The notes under the pieces: model-generated
The model's database searches: none
What the model saw: the letters and a program-made list of their open reading frames with translations, nothing else
Told to the model about the DNA's origin: nothing
Shown: positions 50,430-59,824 of the stretch, in pieces
Layout: every line of letters begins with the position of its first letter
How positions within the stretch are numbered: position 1 is the stretch's first letter
Source: Ideonella dechloratans
GTDB taxonomy: Bacteria > Pseudomonadota > Gammaproteobacteria > Burkholderiales > Burkholderiaceae_C
Direction of reading: 5' to 3'
Assembly (NCBI RefSeq): GCF_021049305.1
Contig: NZ_CP088081.1
Span: 3,596,001 to 3,660,000, forward strand
Length of the DNA: 64,000 nucleotides
Position numbers and translations under genes: made by a program

Positions 50430-52190
50430 ATGAAAGACAACGTCACCCCCGCGATCTCCGCCGAGGAGCACGCCCGCCGCACCGCCACCCAGTTCGACAG
50501 CCGGCTGCACGCGGCCCTGGCCAAGGCCAGCAGCGGGCTGTCGCCCATCTCGCTGGCCCTGGCCGGCATGGACTGGGCCCTGCATCTGGCCAGCCAGCCC
50601 GCCCAGGTCGCCCGCCTGGCCACCGCGGCCCAGCAGAGCGCGCTGCACTGGTGGGCCGACACCCTGCACAACCGGCCCGAGGACGACAACGACCCGCGCT
50701 TCCTGCATCCGGGCTGGAAGCACTGGCCCTGGGCCCCGGTGGTGCACGCCTACCACGAGGCCGAGGCCTGGTGGGACGATGCCACCCGGCTGCGCGGCAT
50801 GGAGCCGCACCACCAGGAGATGGCGCGCTTCTACGCCCGCCAGTGGCTGGACATGCTCTCGCCCAGCAACACCGGGCTCTGGGGCAACCCGGAGGTGCGC
50901 GAGCGCACCCGCGAGACCCTGGGCAGCAACCTGGTCAACGGCTGGATCAATGCGCTGGACAACTGGCGCCAGCAGCACGGCCTGGCCCCGGTGCGTCCCA
51001 GCGAACACGAGTACCGGCCCGGGCGCGACGTGGCCATCACCCCCGGCCGGGTGGTGCACCGCAACCACCTGACGGAGCTGCTGCAGTTCTCGCCCACCAC
51101 GGCGTCGGTGCAGCGCGAGCCGGTCTTCATCGTCCCCTCGTGGATCATGAAGTACTACATCCTGGACCTTTCGCCCCAGAACTCCTTCGTCAAGTGGCTG
51201 ACCGACCAGGGCCACACGGTGTTCATCCTGAGCTGGCGCAACCCGGACGAAACCGACGCGCTGCTGGACATGGCCGACTACCTGCACGAGGGGGTGTTCG
51301 ACAACCTGGCCGCGATCAAGGCCCTGGTGCCCGACGCCGAGGCGGTGCATGCCTGCGGCTACTGCCTGGGCGGCACCCTGCTGTCCATCGCGGCGGCCGC
51401 GCTCTCGCGCCCGGGCCAGATCGAACAGGCCCACCTGTTGCCGGCCCTGAAGACGGTGACGCTGCTGGCCGCCGAGACCGACTTCACCGAACCCGGCGAG
51501 ATGGGCGTGCTGATCGACGAGTCGCAGGTCTCGCTGCTGGAAGACATGATGGCCGAGCGCGGCTTCCTCAGCGGGCCGCAGATGGGCGGCGCCTTCCAGT
51601 ACCTGCACTCGCGCGAGCTGGTGTGGTCGCAGGCCCTGCGCGAGCTGTGGCTGGGCGAGAACGAGCATCCCAACGACCTGATGGCCTGGAACAGCGACAC
51701 CACCCGCATGCCGGCGGTGATGCACAGCGAGTACCTGCGGCGCTGCTACCTGCGCAACGAACTGGCCGAAGGCCGCTTTCCGGTGGAGGGCCGGGCCGTC
51801 TCGCTGGCCGACATCCGGGTGCCGATGTTCGTCGTGGGCACCGAGAAGGACCACGTCTCGCCCTGGAAGTCGGTCTACAAGATCCACCGCCTGGCCGACA
51901 CCGAGATCACCTTCGTGCTGACCAGCGGCGGCCACAACGCCGGCATCGTCAGCGAACCCGGTCACCCCAACCGCCACTACGCCATGCTGACCCGCCCCGC
52001 CGACGGTCCCTGGCTGACCTGCGGCGACTGGCAGGCCCAGGCCATGCCGCAGGACGGCTCCTGGTGGACGGCCTGGCACCAATGGCTGATCGGCCACGGC
52101 AGCGGCACGGTGCCGGGTCGTCTGCCGCTGGAGGATGAAGCCCTGGGCCCGGCACCGGGCCACTACGTGCACCAGCATTACCTGGACTGA
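50430..52190 (+). CDS. phaC: Class I polyhydroxyalkanoate synthase
   Basis: 586 residues. It polymerises (R)-3-hydroxyacyl-CoA into PHA granules. The alpha/beta-hydrolase core has the lipase-like box HACGYCLGGTLL with the Cys nucleophile, Asp in VGTEKDHVSPWKS and His in TSGGHNAGIVSEPG. N-terminal region NPEVRERTRETLGSNLVNG and FIVPSWIMKYYILDLSPQNS are typical of class I. I use ATG 50430 because AAGG precedes it; ATG 50418 in frame adds four residues but has no ribosome binding site. No phaA, phaB or phasin gene is adjacent; substrate may come from the neighbouring MaoC domain. Confidence 0.93.
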   Translation: MKDNVTPAISAEEHARRTATQFDSRLHAALAKASSGLSPISLALAGMDWALHLASQPAQVARLATAAQQSALHWWADTLHNRPEDDNDPRFLHPGWKHWPWAPVVHAYHEAEAWWDDATRLRGMEPHHQEMARFYARQWLDMLSPSNTGLWGNPEVRERTRETLGSNLVNGWINALDNWRQQHGLAPVRPSEHEYRPGRDVAITPGRVVHRNHLTELLQFSPTTASVQREPVFIVPSWIMKYYILDLSPQNSFVKWLTDQGHTVFILSWRNPDETDALLDMADYLHEGVFDNLAAIKALVPDAEAVHACGYCLGGTLLSIAAAALSRPGQIEQAHLLPALKTVTLLAAETDFTEPGEMGVLIDESQVSLLEDMMAERGFLSGPQMGGAFQYLHSRELVWSQALRELWLGENEHPNDLMAWNSDTTRMPAVMHSEYLRRCYLRNELAEGRFPVEGRAVSLADIRVPMFVVGTEKDHVSPWKSVYKIHRLADTEITFVLTSGGHNAGIVSEPGHPNRHYAMLTRPADGPWLTCGDWQAQAMPQDGSWWTAWHQWLIGHGSGTVPGRLPLEDEALGPAPGHYVHQHYLD

Positions 52191-52209
52191 GCCCGCGCCG
52201 TCTCTGCCC

Positions 52210-54906
52210 ATGGCCCAGGCCCCGGCCCGTCCCCGCGGCGGCTTTGCCCACTTCCTGCACCGCCAGCACGGCAGCCACCGCTTCCGCCGCCTGGCCTGGT
52301 GGGGCCATGCGGTGGGCGGGGCATCGCACCGCCATGCGGCGGCCCAGGTGGGCGGCGCCCTGCGGGCGGCCACCCGGCTCTCGCCCGAGGCGGCCCTGGC
52401 GCACTGGCACAGCAGCACGGAGGGCCTGAGCGAAGCCCAGGCCCAGCGGGTGCGCCGCCACGCGGGCCCCAACCAGGTCGGCACCGAGAAGCCGCTGCCC
52501 TGGCCGCTGCACCTCTGGCAGGCCTACCGCAGCCCCTTCAGCCTGCTGCTCACCGCCCTGGCCGGCGTGTCCTGGCTGACGCAGGACCTGCGCTCGGCCA
52601 CCGTCATCCTGGCCATGGTGGCCCTGGCCACCGGCATGCGCTTCGTGCAGGAGCGGCGCAGCAACCGGGCCGCCGACGCGCTCAAGGCCCTGGTGAGCAG
52701 CCAGGCCAGCGTGCTGCGGCCCGGCCAGGCGCCCCGCGAGGAGCCGATGGCCCGGCTGGTGCCCGGCGACGTGGTGGCGCTGTCGGCCGGCGACATGGTG
52801 CCGGCCGATGCGCGGGTGCTGAGCGCCAAGGACCTGTTCGTCAACCAGGCGGCCATGACCGGCGAGAGCCTGCCGGTGGAAAAGCATGCCCGGGCGCTGG
52901 CGGCCGTCGCCGACCCGCTGGCGGCGGACAACCTGGTCTTCATGGGCACCAACGTGGTCTCCGGCTCGGCCACGGTGCTGGTGGTGGCCACCGGGCCGCA
53001 CACCTTCTTCGGCGCCCTGGCCGGCCACGCCGCCAGCACCGAACGCCCGCCGACCCAGTTCGAGGCCGGCATCAACCAGGTCAGCCGCCTGCTGCTGCGC
53101 TGGATGGCGGTGATGGTGCCCGCAGTGCTGCTGTTCAACGGCTGGGGCCACGGCCACTGGCTGGAGGCCTTCCTGTTCGCGTTGTCGGTGGCCGTCGGGC
53201 TCACGCCCGAGATGCTGCCGATGATCGTCACCAGCACCCTGGCCAAGGGCGCGGTGGCCATGGCCCGGCGGCAGGTGATCGTCAAGCGGCTGGACGCCAT
53301 CCAGAACCTGGGCGCGATGGACGTGCTGTGCACCGACAAGACGGGCACGCTGACGCAGGACCACATCGCGCTGTCGCATGCCACCGATGCCTGGGGCCGG
53401 CCCGACGAGGGCGCGCTGCGCTGGGCCTGGCTCAACAGCCAGCACCAGACCGGGCTGAAGAACCCGATGGACCGCGCGCTGCTGGCCCGCGGCGACCTGG
53501 CCGGCCCCTGTGCCGGCTGGACCAAGCTCGACGAGGTGCCCTTCGATTTCCAGCGCCGGCGCATGTCGGTGGTGCTGCAGCCGCCCGGTGGCGGCGCGGC
53601 GCGGCTGGTCTGCAAGGGCGCGGTGGAGGAGGTGCTGGCCTGCTGCACCCAGGTGAGCGAGACGGGCCAGGTGCAGCCGCTCACGCCCGAGCGCCTGCAG
53701 GCCATCCGCGCTGCGGCCGCCCAGCTCAGTGCCGAGGGCCTGCGCGTGGTGGCGGTGGCCTGGCGGGAGATGCCGGCCCAGGCCGCCTGGCATGTGGCTG
53801 ACGAGGCGGCCCTGACGCTGGCGGGCTTCGTCGCCTTCCTGGACCCGCCCAAGGACAGCACCGCCCCCGCCCTGCAGGCCCTGGCCGGGCACGGCGTCAC
53901 GGTCAAGGTGCTGACGGGCGACGGCGACGCGGTCACGCGCCAGGTCTGCCAGCAGGTCGGCCTGCCAGTGAGCGGCGTGCTGCTGGGCCCCCAGGTGGCG
54001 GCCCTGGACGACGCGGCCCTGCAGACCGCGGTGCGCGAGGTCAATGTCTTCGCCAAGCTGGCCCCGCAGGACAAGGAACGCATCGTCCGTGCCTTGCGGG
54101 CCCAGGGCCATGTGGTGGGCTTCATGGGCGACGGCATCAACGACGCGCCGGCCCTGCACGCCGCCGACGTCGGCATCTCGGTCGACACCGGGGTCGACAT
54201 CGCCAAGGAAGTGGCCGACATCATCCTGCTGGAAAAGAGCCTGCTGGTGCTGGACGCCGGCGTGACCGAAGGCCGCAAGACCTTCGCCAACATGCTCAAG
54301 TACATCAAGATGGCCGCCAGCAGCAACTTCGGCAACGTGCTGTCGGTGCTGGTGGCCAGCCTGCTGCTGCCCTTCCTGCCCATGCTGCCCATGCACCTGC
54401 TGGTGCAGAACCTGCTGTACGACTTCAGCCAGGCGGCCGTGCCCTTCGACCGGGTGGACGACGATCTGCTGACCCAACCGCAGCGCTGGAACCCGGACGA
54501 CCTCGGCCGCTTCATGCTGACCTTCGGGCCGATCAGCTCGATCTTCGATCTGGCCACCTTCGCCCTGATGTGGTGGGGCTACGGCGCCCAGAGCCCGGCG
54601 CAGCAGACGCTGTTCCAGAGCGGCTGGTTCGTCGAAAGCCTGCTGACCCAGACCCTGGTGGTGCACCTGATCCGCAGCCCGCGCCTGCCCTTCGTCGGCA
54701 GCCGGGCCGCGCCGGCCCTGCTGGCCACCACCGGCGCCCTGGCCGCCCTGGCCCTGTGGCTGCCCCAGGGGCCGCTGGCCTCCTGGCTGAAGCTGCAGGC
54801 CCTGCCCGCCAGCTACTTCACGCTGCTGCCGCTGCTGCTGCTGGGCTACATGGCCTGCGTGCAGTGGGCCAAACGCGCCTGGGTGCGCCGCCACGGCTGG
54901 CAGTGA
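52210..54906 (+). CDS. mgtA: Magnesium-translocating P-type ATPase, MgtA-like
   Basis: 898 residues, P3B-type. Landmarks: LPWPLHLWQAYRSPFSLLLT before the first helices, AAMTGESLPVEK (actuator), VGLTPEMLPMIVTSTLAKG, the phosphorylation motif CTDKTGTLTQD, KGAVEEVL and GFMGDGINDAPALHAADVGI. Ten membrane helices are expected. The N-terminal ~60 residues before the core are Arg/His/Gln-rich. It follows phaC by 19 bases and may belong to the same FNR-linked operon, which is unusual for a Mg2+ importer; no PhoP box or mgtA-type leader is visible. Confidence 0.9.
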   Translation: MAQAPARPRGGFAHFLHRQHGSHRFRRLAWWGHAVGGASHRHAAAQVGGALRAATRLSPEAALAHWHSSTEGLSEAQAQRVRRHAGPNQVGTEKPLPWPLHLWQAYRSPFSLLLTALAGVSWLTQDLRSATVILAMVALATGMRFVQERRSNRAADALKALVSSQASVLRPGQAPREEPMARLVPGDVVALSAGDMVPADARVLSAKDLFVNQAAMTGESLPVEKHARALAAVADPLAADNLVFMGTNVVSGSATVLVVATGPHTFFGALAGHAASTERPPTQFEAGINQVSRLLLRWMAVMVPAVLLFNGWGHGHWLEAFLFALSVAVGLTPEMLPMIVTSTLAKGAVAMARRQVIVKRLDAIQNLGAMDVLCTDKTGTLTQDHIALSHATDAWGRPDEGALRWAWLNSQHQTGLKNPMDRALLARGDLAGPCAGWTKLDEVPFDFQRRRMSVVLQPPGGGAARLVCKGAVEEVLACCTQVSETGQVQPLTPERLQAIRAAAAQLSAEGLRVVAVAWREMPAQAAWHVADEAALTLAGFVAFLDPPKDSTAPALQALAGHGVTVKVLTGDGDAVTRQVCQQVGLPVSGVLLGPQVAALDDAALQTAVREVNVFAKLAPQDKERIVRALRAQGHVVGFMGDGINDAPALHAADVGISVDTGVDIAKEVADIILLEKSLLVLDAGVTEGRKTFANMLKYIKMAASSNFGNVLSVLVASLLLPFLPMLPMHLLVQNLLYDFSQAAVPFDRVDDDLLTQPQRWNPDDLGRFMLTFGPISSIFDLATFALMWWGYGAQSPAQQTLFQSGWFVESLLTQTLVVHLIRSPRLPFVGSRAAPALLATTGALAALALWLPQGPLASWLKLQALPASYFTLLPLLLLGYMACVQWAKRAWVRRHGWQ

Positions 54907-55012
54907 GCCGGCCATCGCCCGCACATCCTCAGGGCTGAGGTTGCCGCAGCGGCGCATCGCCCCAAGACTGTCCTTCAAACAGAGGACGGCAGACCGAGGG
55001 AGAAACAAGGAC

Positions 55013-55501
55013 ATGGACCTGATCCAGGCCCTGTGCCGAGGCCCGCAGCAATGGCGGGGCCTGGGACGCAACCACGAGGACGAGGAGTTCACCGGACGGC
55101 TGGAGCTGCAGCCCCTGGTGGAGGAGCGCGGCGTGCTGCTGCGCTACCGGGCGCTGCGGCTGCCGGACGGTCGCCTGGTGCACGAGGAGGCCACGCTGCT
55201 GGCCCGTGACGCCGAGGGGCAGCTGTGCCTGTGGCCGGTGATGAGCGAGCTGCCCGACATCTGGTGCCACCGCATCGTGCTGCCCGCGGGGAGGCATGAC
55301 GCGGCCCCGGACACGCAGGGCCGCTGGGAGGTCTGCTTCACCACCGGGCCGAGCGAGGAAGCCGCACACTTTCGCGAACAGATCCGGCTGGTGCTGGACC
55401 CGGCGGGCGAGCTGCACTACGCCCACGCCTGGGGCCTGCCCGGCGGGGTGTTCGCCGAGCGCTCGGCGTGTGCGATGCGGGCCTTGCCCGCATCGCGCTG
55501 A
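55013..55501 (+). CDS. Hypothetical protein, small FABP-like beta-rich protein
   Basis: 162 residues, cytoplasmic (MDLIQALCRGPQQWRGLGRN). The sequence alternates short strands (LRYRALRLPDGRLVHEEATL, GQLCLWPVMSELPDIWCHR, GRWEVCFTTG, IRLVLDPAGELHYAHAWGLP), which suggests a beta-barrel fold such as the FABP-like or DUF1579 type. No catalytic motif. The ATG has an AGGGAG stretch upstream at about 54998. It stands between mgtA and a convergent gene pair; its presence in this cluster hints at a lipid or polymer link, but the function is unknown. Confidence 0.7.
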   Translation: MDLIQALCRGPQQWRGLGRNHEDEEFTGRLELQPLVEERGVLLRYRALRLPDGRLVHEEATLLARDAEGQLCLWPVMSELPDIWCHRIVLPAGRHDAAPDTQGRWEVCFTTGPSEEAAHFREQIRLVLDPAGELHYAHAWGLPGGVFAERSACAMRALPASR

Positions 55502-55511
55502 GCGAAGGCCC

Positions 55512-56489
55512 TCACACCACGCGCAGCACCACCAGGGTCTGGTTGAGCAGCTGGTAGCCGATCTCGCCGAAGGTGACCGGCCCCTGCACGCCGCCGATGG
55601 CCTTGCCTTCCAGCTCGCCGAACAGGAAGTTCAGGATGCAGTTGCAGGACATCACCGCACCATCCAGCTGGCGCCCGGCCAGGGCCGCGCGGAAGGCGGC
55701 CGCGTAGTCGTCCACCGGCTTGGCGACGTGGTAGTCCACCCCCGGGAACACCGGGGCGTAGAGGCTCACGCTGTCCTCGCCCACGGTCTGCAGCGACACG
55801 TTGATGTGCGCGCCGGCGAAATCGCCCACCAGCGGCAGGCGTCCATGGGCCAGGCCACGGCTGCGGATGTAGTCGGCCAGGCGCACGGTCTCGCCGTTGA
55901 CCAGGCAGGTCTGGACCCGGTCCCCGACCTCGCCGAAGCGGAGCACGTCGCCGCCGTCGGGCTCGAAGAGGTTGACGATCTCGACCAGGGCCAGCCGGCC
56001 TTCGGACAGGGCCAGATGGGCCACCACCGCGCGGTCCTCGTACTTCTGACCGGTGCTGCCGTCATAGACCTTGGGCGTGACACGGCCCAGCTCGCTGAGG
56101 TGCACCCCGGCGATCCAGCCCACGGTGGGCTTGACGAAAGCTTCCTCGTAGCCGGCGGCCTCGGCCGCGAAGCGGCGCAGCGTGGGGCTGGCCGCCGGGA
56201 TGATGGTCAGCGACACGCCGTTGTCCGGCGCCTCGCCGCTGATGCGGGCCAGCTCGTCCGGGCCGTAGCTGCCCATGCGCACCTGGCCCAGGCCGGACAG
56301 GTCGGTGACGAAGAGGCGTTCGTCCTGCACCACCACGCCGCCCTCCTCGACCATGAAGTAGGGAATGGTGCCGCCGATCCACTGCCCCTGGGGCAGGCGG
56401 TCCAGCACGGCTTCGGGGCCCGCCACGCTCAGGGGCAGACCGCGGCGGATCATCTCGCTGGCGGCCTCGATGGACATCAGTTGGTTCAT
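55512..56489 (-). CDS. DUF6976-like protein of unknown function
   Basis: 325 residues. N-terminal MNQLMSIEAASEMIRRGLPL, then QWIGGTIPYFMVEEGGVV, SYGPDELARISGEAPDNGVS, TVGWIAGVHLSELG and a C-terminal DGAVMSCNCILNFLFGELEG. I recognise the GGTIPYFM and SCNCILN...GELEG blocks from an uncharacterised bacterial family (DUF6976, name from memory). The C-terminal CxC resembles FIST_C domains. Cytoplasmic. It is the second gene of a pair with the 71-residue gene upstream (gap eight bases). A small-ligand-sensing role would fit a FIST-like fold but is speculative. Confidence 0.75.
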   Translation of the reverse strand: MNQLMSIEAASEMIRRGLPLSVAGPEAVLDRLPQGQWIGGTIPYFMVEEGGVVVQDERLFVTDLSGLGQVRMGSYGPDELARISGEAPDNGVSLTIIPAASPTLRRFAAEAAGYEEAFVKPTVGWIAGVHLSELGRVTPKVYDGSTGQKYEDRAVVAHLALSEGRLALVEIVNLFEPDGGDVLRFGEVGDRVQTCLVNGETVRLADYIRSRGLAHGRLPLVGDFAGAHINVSLQTVGEDSVSLYAPVFPGVDYHVAKPVDDYAAAFRAALAGRQLDGAVMSCNCILNFLFGELEGKAIGGVQGPVTFGEIGYQLLNQTLVVLRVV

Positions 56490-56497
56490 GGTGTGCC

Positions 56498-56713
56498 TCA
56501 CAGGGTGGCCAGTTGCTGGACTTCGTTGGCGAGGATGCGCTCCCACTTGGTGAAGAACGCGTGGAGCTCGGCCGCCTTGGCCGGAACGGGGTCCGCGCTG
56601 CGCTCCAGGCGCTTGAGCAGCAGTTGGGTGCCCAGGTGCTGGGTCTTGAGCTTCTGCGTGCCGCTGGTGGCCAGGCGCTGCCAGCAGGGGTGGTTGGCGG
56701 CAGGAAGGGTCAT
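56498..56713 (-). CDS. Small protein encoded before the DUF6976-like gene
   Basis: 71 residues: MTLPAANHPCWQRLATSGTQ at the N-terminus, then KTQHLGTQLLLKRL and AAELHAFFTKWERILANEVQ. No membrane segment; helical. ATG 56713 is chosen because GGAG lies eight bases upstream; ATG 56719 adds two residues. Tight spacing to the next gene suggests a functional pair. The upstream spacer has a GTCAG-N6-CTGAC inverted repeat (56815-56830) that could be an operator. Function unknown. Confidence 0.7.
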   Translation of the reverse strand: MTLPAANHPCWQRLATSGTQKLKTQHLGTQLLLKRLERSADPVPAKAAELHAFFTKWERILANEVQQLATL

Positions 56714-56875
56714 GGTCATGTCTCCGATCAGGGTCTGCACCGCCGTGTCGACGGCGCACCGCTCCCGCATCGACCCGCCTCCCGACCGATGAAGCAGGCA
56801 AATCCGCTTCAAACGTCAGATTCGCCTGACATGCCAAAAACTGCACACCTTGGGGGACGGCCCCCCCTGCCCGCG

Positions 56876-58762
56876 TCACTGGGGCTGTTCGTCCAGCACC
56901 CGCAGGATCTGGCGGCCGTAGGCCTCCAGCTTCTTGGCGCCCACGCCGCTGACCTGGCCCAGTTCGGTGAGAGAGGTCGGGGCCTGCTCGGCCATCTGGC
57001 GCAGCGTGGCGTCGGTGAAGACGATGTAGGCCGGCAGGTTGTGCTCGCGCGCCACCTCGGCCCGCCAGGCCTTGAGGGCGGCGAAGCGGGCCTGGCCTTC
57101 GGCGTCCAGCGTGGCCAGCACTGGCGCGGCCGTGCTGCGGCTGCTGCCGGCGCCGCTGCGCGAGCGGCGGCCGCGTGGCGTCGGTGCCTTGGGCTCGCGC
57201 AGCTCGATCTTTACCTCGCCGCGCAGCACGGCGCGGGCGCTCTCGCCCAGTGCCAGGGTGTTGTACTCGCCCTCGCTGAGCACATGGCCCAGGGCGATCA
57301 GCTGGCGGATGACGCCGCGCCACTGGGCCTCGCTGAGGTCGCGGCCGATGCCCCAGGTGGAGAGCTGCTCGTGGCCGCGCTGGCGCGTTTTCTCGGTGGA
57401 CTGGCCACGCAGCACGTCGATCAGGTGGCCCGATCCGAAGCCGAAACCCGAGTGCTGGTGGCAGCGGTAGATGCAGGACAGGGCCATGCGCGCCGCCTCG
57501 GTGGCGTCCCAGCGGGCCGGCTGCTCCAGGCAGTTGTCGCAGTTCATGCAGCGCCAGCCCTCGGGGCGTTCCTCGCCGAAGTACTGCAGGAGGCGCACGC
57601 GCCGGCAGTCCAGGCTTTCGCACAGCGCCAGCAGGGCGTCGAGCTTGCCGCGCTGCAGGCGCTTGAACTCGTCCTCGGCCGTGCTCTCGTCGATCATGCG
57701 GCGCTGGTTGACCACGTCGGCCAAGCCATAGGCCATCCAGGCCTGGGCCGGCTCGCCATCACGGCCGGCGCGGCCGGTCTCCTGGTAGTAGCCCTCGATG
57801 TTCTTGGGCAGGTCCAGGTGGGCCACGAAGCGCACGTCGGGCTTGTCGATGCCCATGCCGAAGGCCACCGTGGCCACCATCACCAGCGCGTCCTCGCGCA
57901 GGAAGCGGTCCTGGTGGCGCCGGCGCACCTCGGCGTCCAGCCCGGCGTGGTAGGGCAGCGCGGCAATGCCCTGGTCCTGCAGCCACTCGGCCGTCTCCTC
58001 CACCTTGCGCCGGCTCTGGCAGTAGACGATGCCGGCCTCGCCGGCATGCTCGTCCTGCAGCCAGCGCAGCAGTTGGGCCCGCGCGTTGTCCTTCTCGACG
58101 ATGGTGTAGCGGATGTTGGGCCGGTCGAAGCTGCTGATGAAGGTCTGCGCCGTGTGCAGCGCCAGGCGCTCGACGATGTCGGCCCGGGTGTGCTCGTCGG
58201 CGGTGGCCGTCAGCGCGATGCGCGGCACGCCGGGGTAGCGTTCGGCCAGCAGGCCCAGCTGCAGGTATTCCTCGCGGAAGTCGTGGCCCCACTGGCTCAC
58301 GCAATGCGCCTCGTCGATGGCGAACAGGCTCAGCTTGCCACGCTCCTGCAGCGAGTCGAGCATGGCCAGGAAGCGCGGGTGGGTGATGCGCTCGGGCGCG
58401 GCATAGAGCGTCACCAGACGGCCGGACAGCAACTCGCGCTCGACGTGCTGCACGCCCTCCAGGTCCAGCGAGGAGTTCAGGAAGGCCGCGTGCACCCCGG
58501 CCTCTTCCAGCGCGCCGACCTGGTCCTGCATCAGCGCGATCAGCGGGCTGACCACCACGGCCACGCCCAGGCCGGCGCGGTGGCGGGCGATGGCGGGAAT
58601 CTGGTAGCACAGGCTCTTGCCGCCACCGGTGGGCATCAGCACGAGCGCGTCGCCGCCGTCGATCACCTGCTGCACGATGGCGGCCTGGTGGCCGCGGAAG
58701 GCGGTGTAGCCGAAGACTTCCTGCAGGATGTCGAGGGGAGCGGACGAGAGCGGGGCGGGCAT
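56876..58762 (-). CDS. recQ: ATP-dependent DNA helicase RecQ
   Basis: 628 residues. 3'-5' helicase in recombination and replication-fork repair. Helicase motifs: [36 protein letters not shown] (Walker A), [16 protein letters not shown] (DEAH plus aromatic loop) and [13 protein letters not shown] (motif VI). The zinc site is in [20 protein letters not shown], the winged-helix RQC follows, and a C-terminal HRDC domain (about 545-620) contains [13 protein letters not shown]. Length and domains match full RecQ. The basic linker [14 protein letters not shown] precedes HRDC. Confidence 0.96.
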   Translation of the reverse strand: MPAPLSSAPLDILQEVFGYTAFRGHQAAIVQQVIDGGDALVLMPTGGGKSLCYQIPAIARHRAGLGVAVVVSPLIALMQDQVGALEEAGVHAAFLNSSLDLEGVQHVERELLSGRLVTLYAAPERITHPRFLAMLDSLQERGKLSLFAIDEAHCVSQWGHDFREEYLQLGLLAERYPGVPRIALTATADEHTRADIVERLALHTAQTFISSFDRPNIRYTIVEKDNARAQLLRWLQDEHAGEAGIVYCQSRRKVEETAEWLQDQGIAALPYHAGLDAEVRRRHQDRFLREDALVMVATVAFGMGIDKPDVRFVAHLDLPKNIEGYYQETGRAGRDGEPAQAWMAYGLADVVNQRRMIDESTAEDEFKRLQRGKLDALLALCESLDCRRVRLLQYFGEERPEGWRCMNCDNCLEQPARWDATEAARMALSCIYRCHQHSGFGFGSGHLIDVLRGQSTEKTRQRGHEQLSTWGIGRDLSEAQWRGVIRQLIALGHVLSEGEYNTLALGESARAVLRGEVKIELREPKAPTPRGRRSRSGAGSSRSTAAPVLATLDAEGQARFAALKAWRAEVAREHNLPAYIVFTDATLRQMAEQAPTSLTELGQVSGVGAKKLEAYGRQILRVLDEQPQ

Positions 58763-58834
58763 CGCCCGTCATGGTACCTGCTGCGCCCCGGCCGCCTGCG
58801 GACTATGCTGGCCAGCCTCTCACCAGGAGACGCC

Positions 58835-59329
58835 ATGGATGCCACCACCCTGCGCCAGCGCCTGATCCGCGCCATCGACGACGCCCTGGCCGGCCCCGCC
58901 GCCCAGACCCTGTCGCGCCCGCCGCTGTATGCGTCGCGCTACGCCAGCCTGTCGGACGGCACGGCCGCGCAACAGCTGGGCTGCGGCGTGGACGTGGTGC
59001 CCCCGGGCCAGCGCAGCTGCCCCTACCACCTGCACCACGCCCAGGAGGAGATGTTCGTGATCCTCGAAGGCCAGGGCACGCTGCGGGTGGCCGGCGAACA
59101 GCTGCCGGTGACAGCCGGCGACGTGATCTTCATCCCCGCCGGCCCCGAGTACCCGCACCACCTGCTCAACACCTCGGACGCGCCGCTGAAGTACCTGTCC
59201 ATCAGCACCCGGCAACGACCCGAGCTGTGCGAATACCCCGACTCCGGCAAGGTGATGGCCTGGGCGCCCGGCGTGAAGGTGCTGCAGCGCCCGGCCGACG
59301 CGCTGGATTACTGGGACGGCGAGCCCTGA
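58835..59329 (+). CDS. Cupin-domain protein
   Basis: 164 residues. A single cupin beta-barrel: motif 1 is CPYHLHHAQEEMFVILEGQG (His-x-His, Glu) and motif 2 is PAGPEYPHHLLNTS. These His/Glu residues bind a metal. The C-terminal segment (SGKVMAWAPGVKVLQRPADA) is like that of cupins related to sugar or small-molecule metabolism. The ATG at 58835 has AGGAGA upstream. It is divergent from recQ with a 72-base spacer. The precise reaction cannot be told. Confidence 0.85.
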   Translation: MDATTLRQRLIRAIDDALAGPAAQTLSRPPLYASRYASLSDGTAAQQLGCGVDVVPPGQRSCPYHLHHAQEEMFVILEGQGTLRVAGEQLPVTAGDVIFIPAGPEYPHHLLNTSDAPLKYLSISTRQRPELCEYPDSGKVMAWAPGVKVLQRPADALDYWDGEP

Positions 59330-59733
59330 CGGACCGATGCCCCGCCGCCGGCAACGCACTGGCCGATGGCGAAGTCGCAGCGCGCGCCCGGGTCGACCAG
59401 CATCTCGCAGGTGGACATGCGGCCGGACGCGGCATTGCGGGCCTTTTCCTGCGCGGTCACCTGGGCCGCCAGCGCCTTCAGTTCCTCCTCGCGATTCACC
59501 AGGGTGGACCAGACCAGGTAGCGCGAGGGCCCGCCGCAGGCCCGCGCGCCCACCGGCAGGGTGCGGCAATGCATGTCGGCGCTGCAGCGCGGTGTGCTGG
59601 TCAGCTCCTGCAACTGAAGCAGCGGTGGCTCGGGCGCAGCGCTGCTGCAGCCTGCCAGGACGGCGATGCCCAGCGCGCAGGCCAGGCGGAACAGGGCAGG
59701 ACGGTGCGGGAAGCGCAAGGGCAGGGGTGACAT
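59308..59733 (-). CDS. Putative lipoprotein of unknown function
   Basis: 141 residues with an N-terminal signal peptide ending in the lipobox VLAGCSS (Cys about 30), so the mature protein should be membrane-anchored. The mature part contains five more cysteines and a helical, charged centre (VNREEELKALAAQVTAQEKA). It overlaps the 3' end of the convergent cupin gene by 22 bases. No known domain is recognised. ATG 59733 is chosen because it starts right before the basic region of the signal peptide. Confidence 0.75.
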   Translation of the reverse strand: MSPLPLRFPHRPALFRLACALGIAVLAGCSSAAPEPPLLQLQELTSTPRCSADMHCRTLPVGARACGGPSRYLVWSTLVNREEELKALAAQVTAQEKARNAASGRMSTCEMLVDPGARCDFAIGQCVAGGGASVRQGSPSQ

Positions 59734-59824
59734 GGGCGGCGCAGGCGGGGATGGGCGGCCGCCGGCGGCGGCCTGTCCCCGGCACTGTAGCCGGGGATCG
59801 CGTCCCCCGGTGTGTCCCGCGGGG

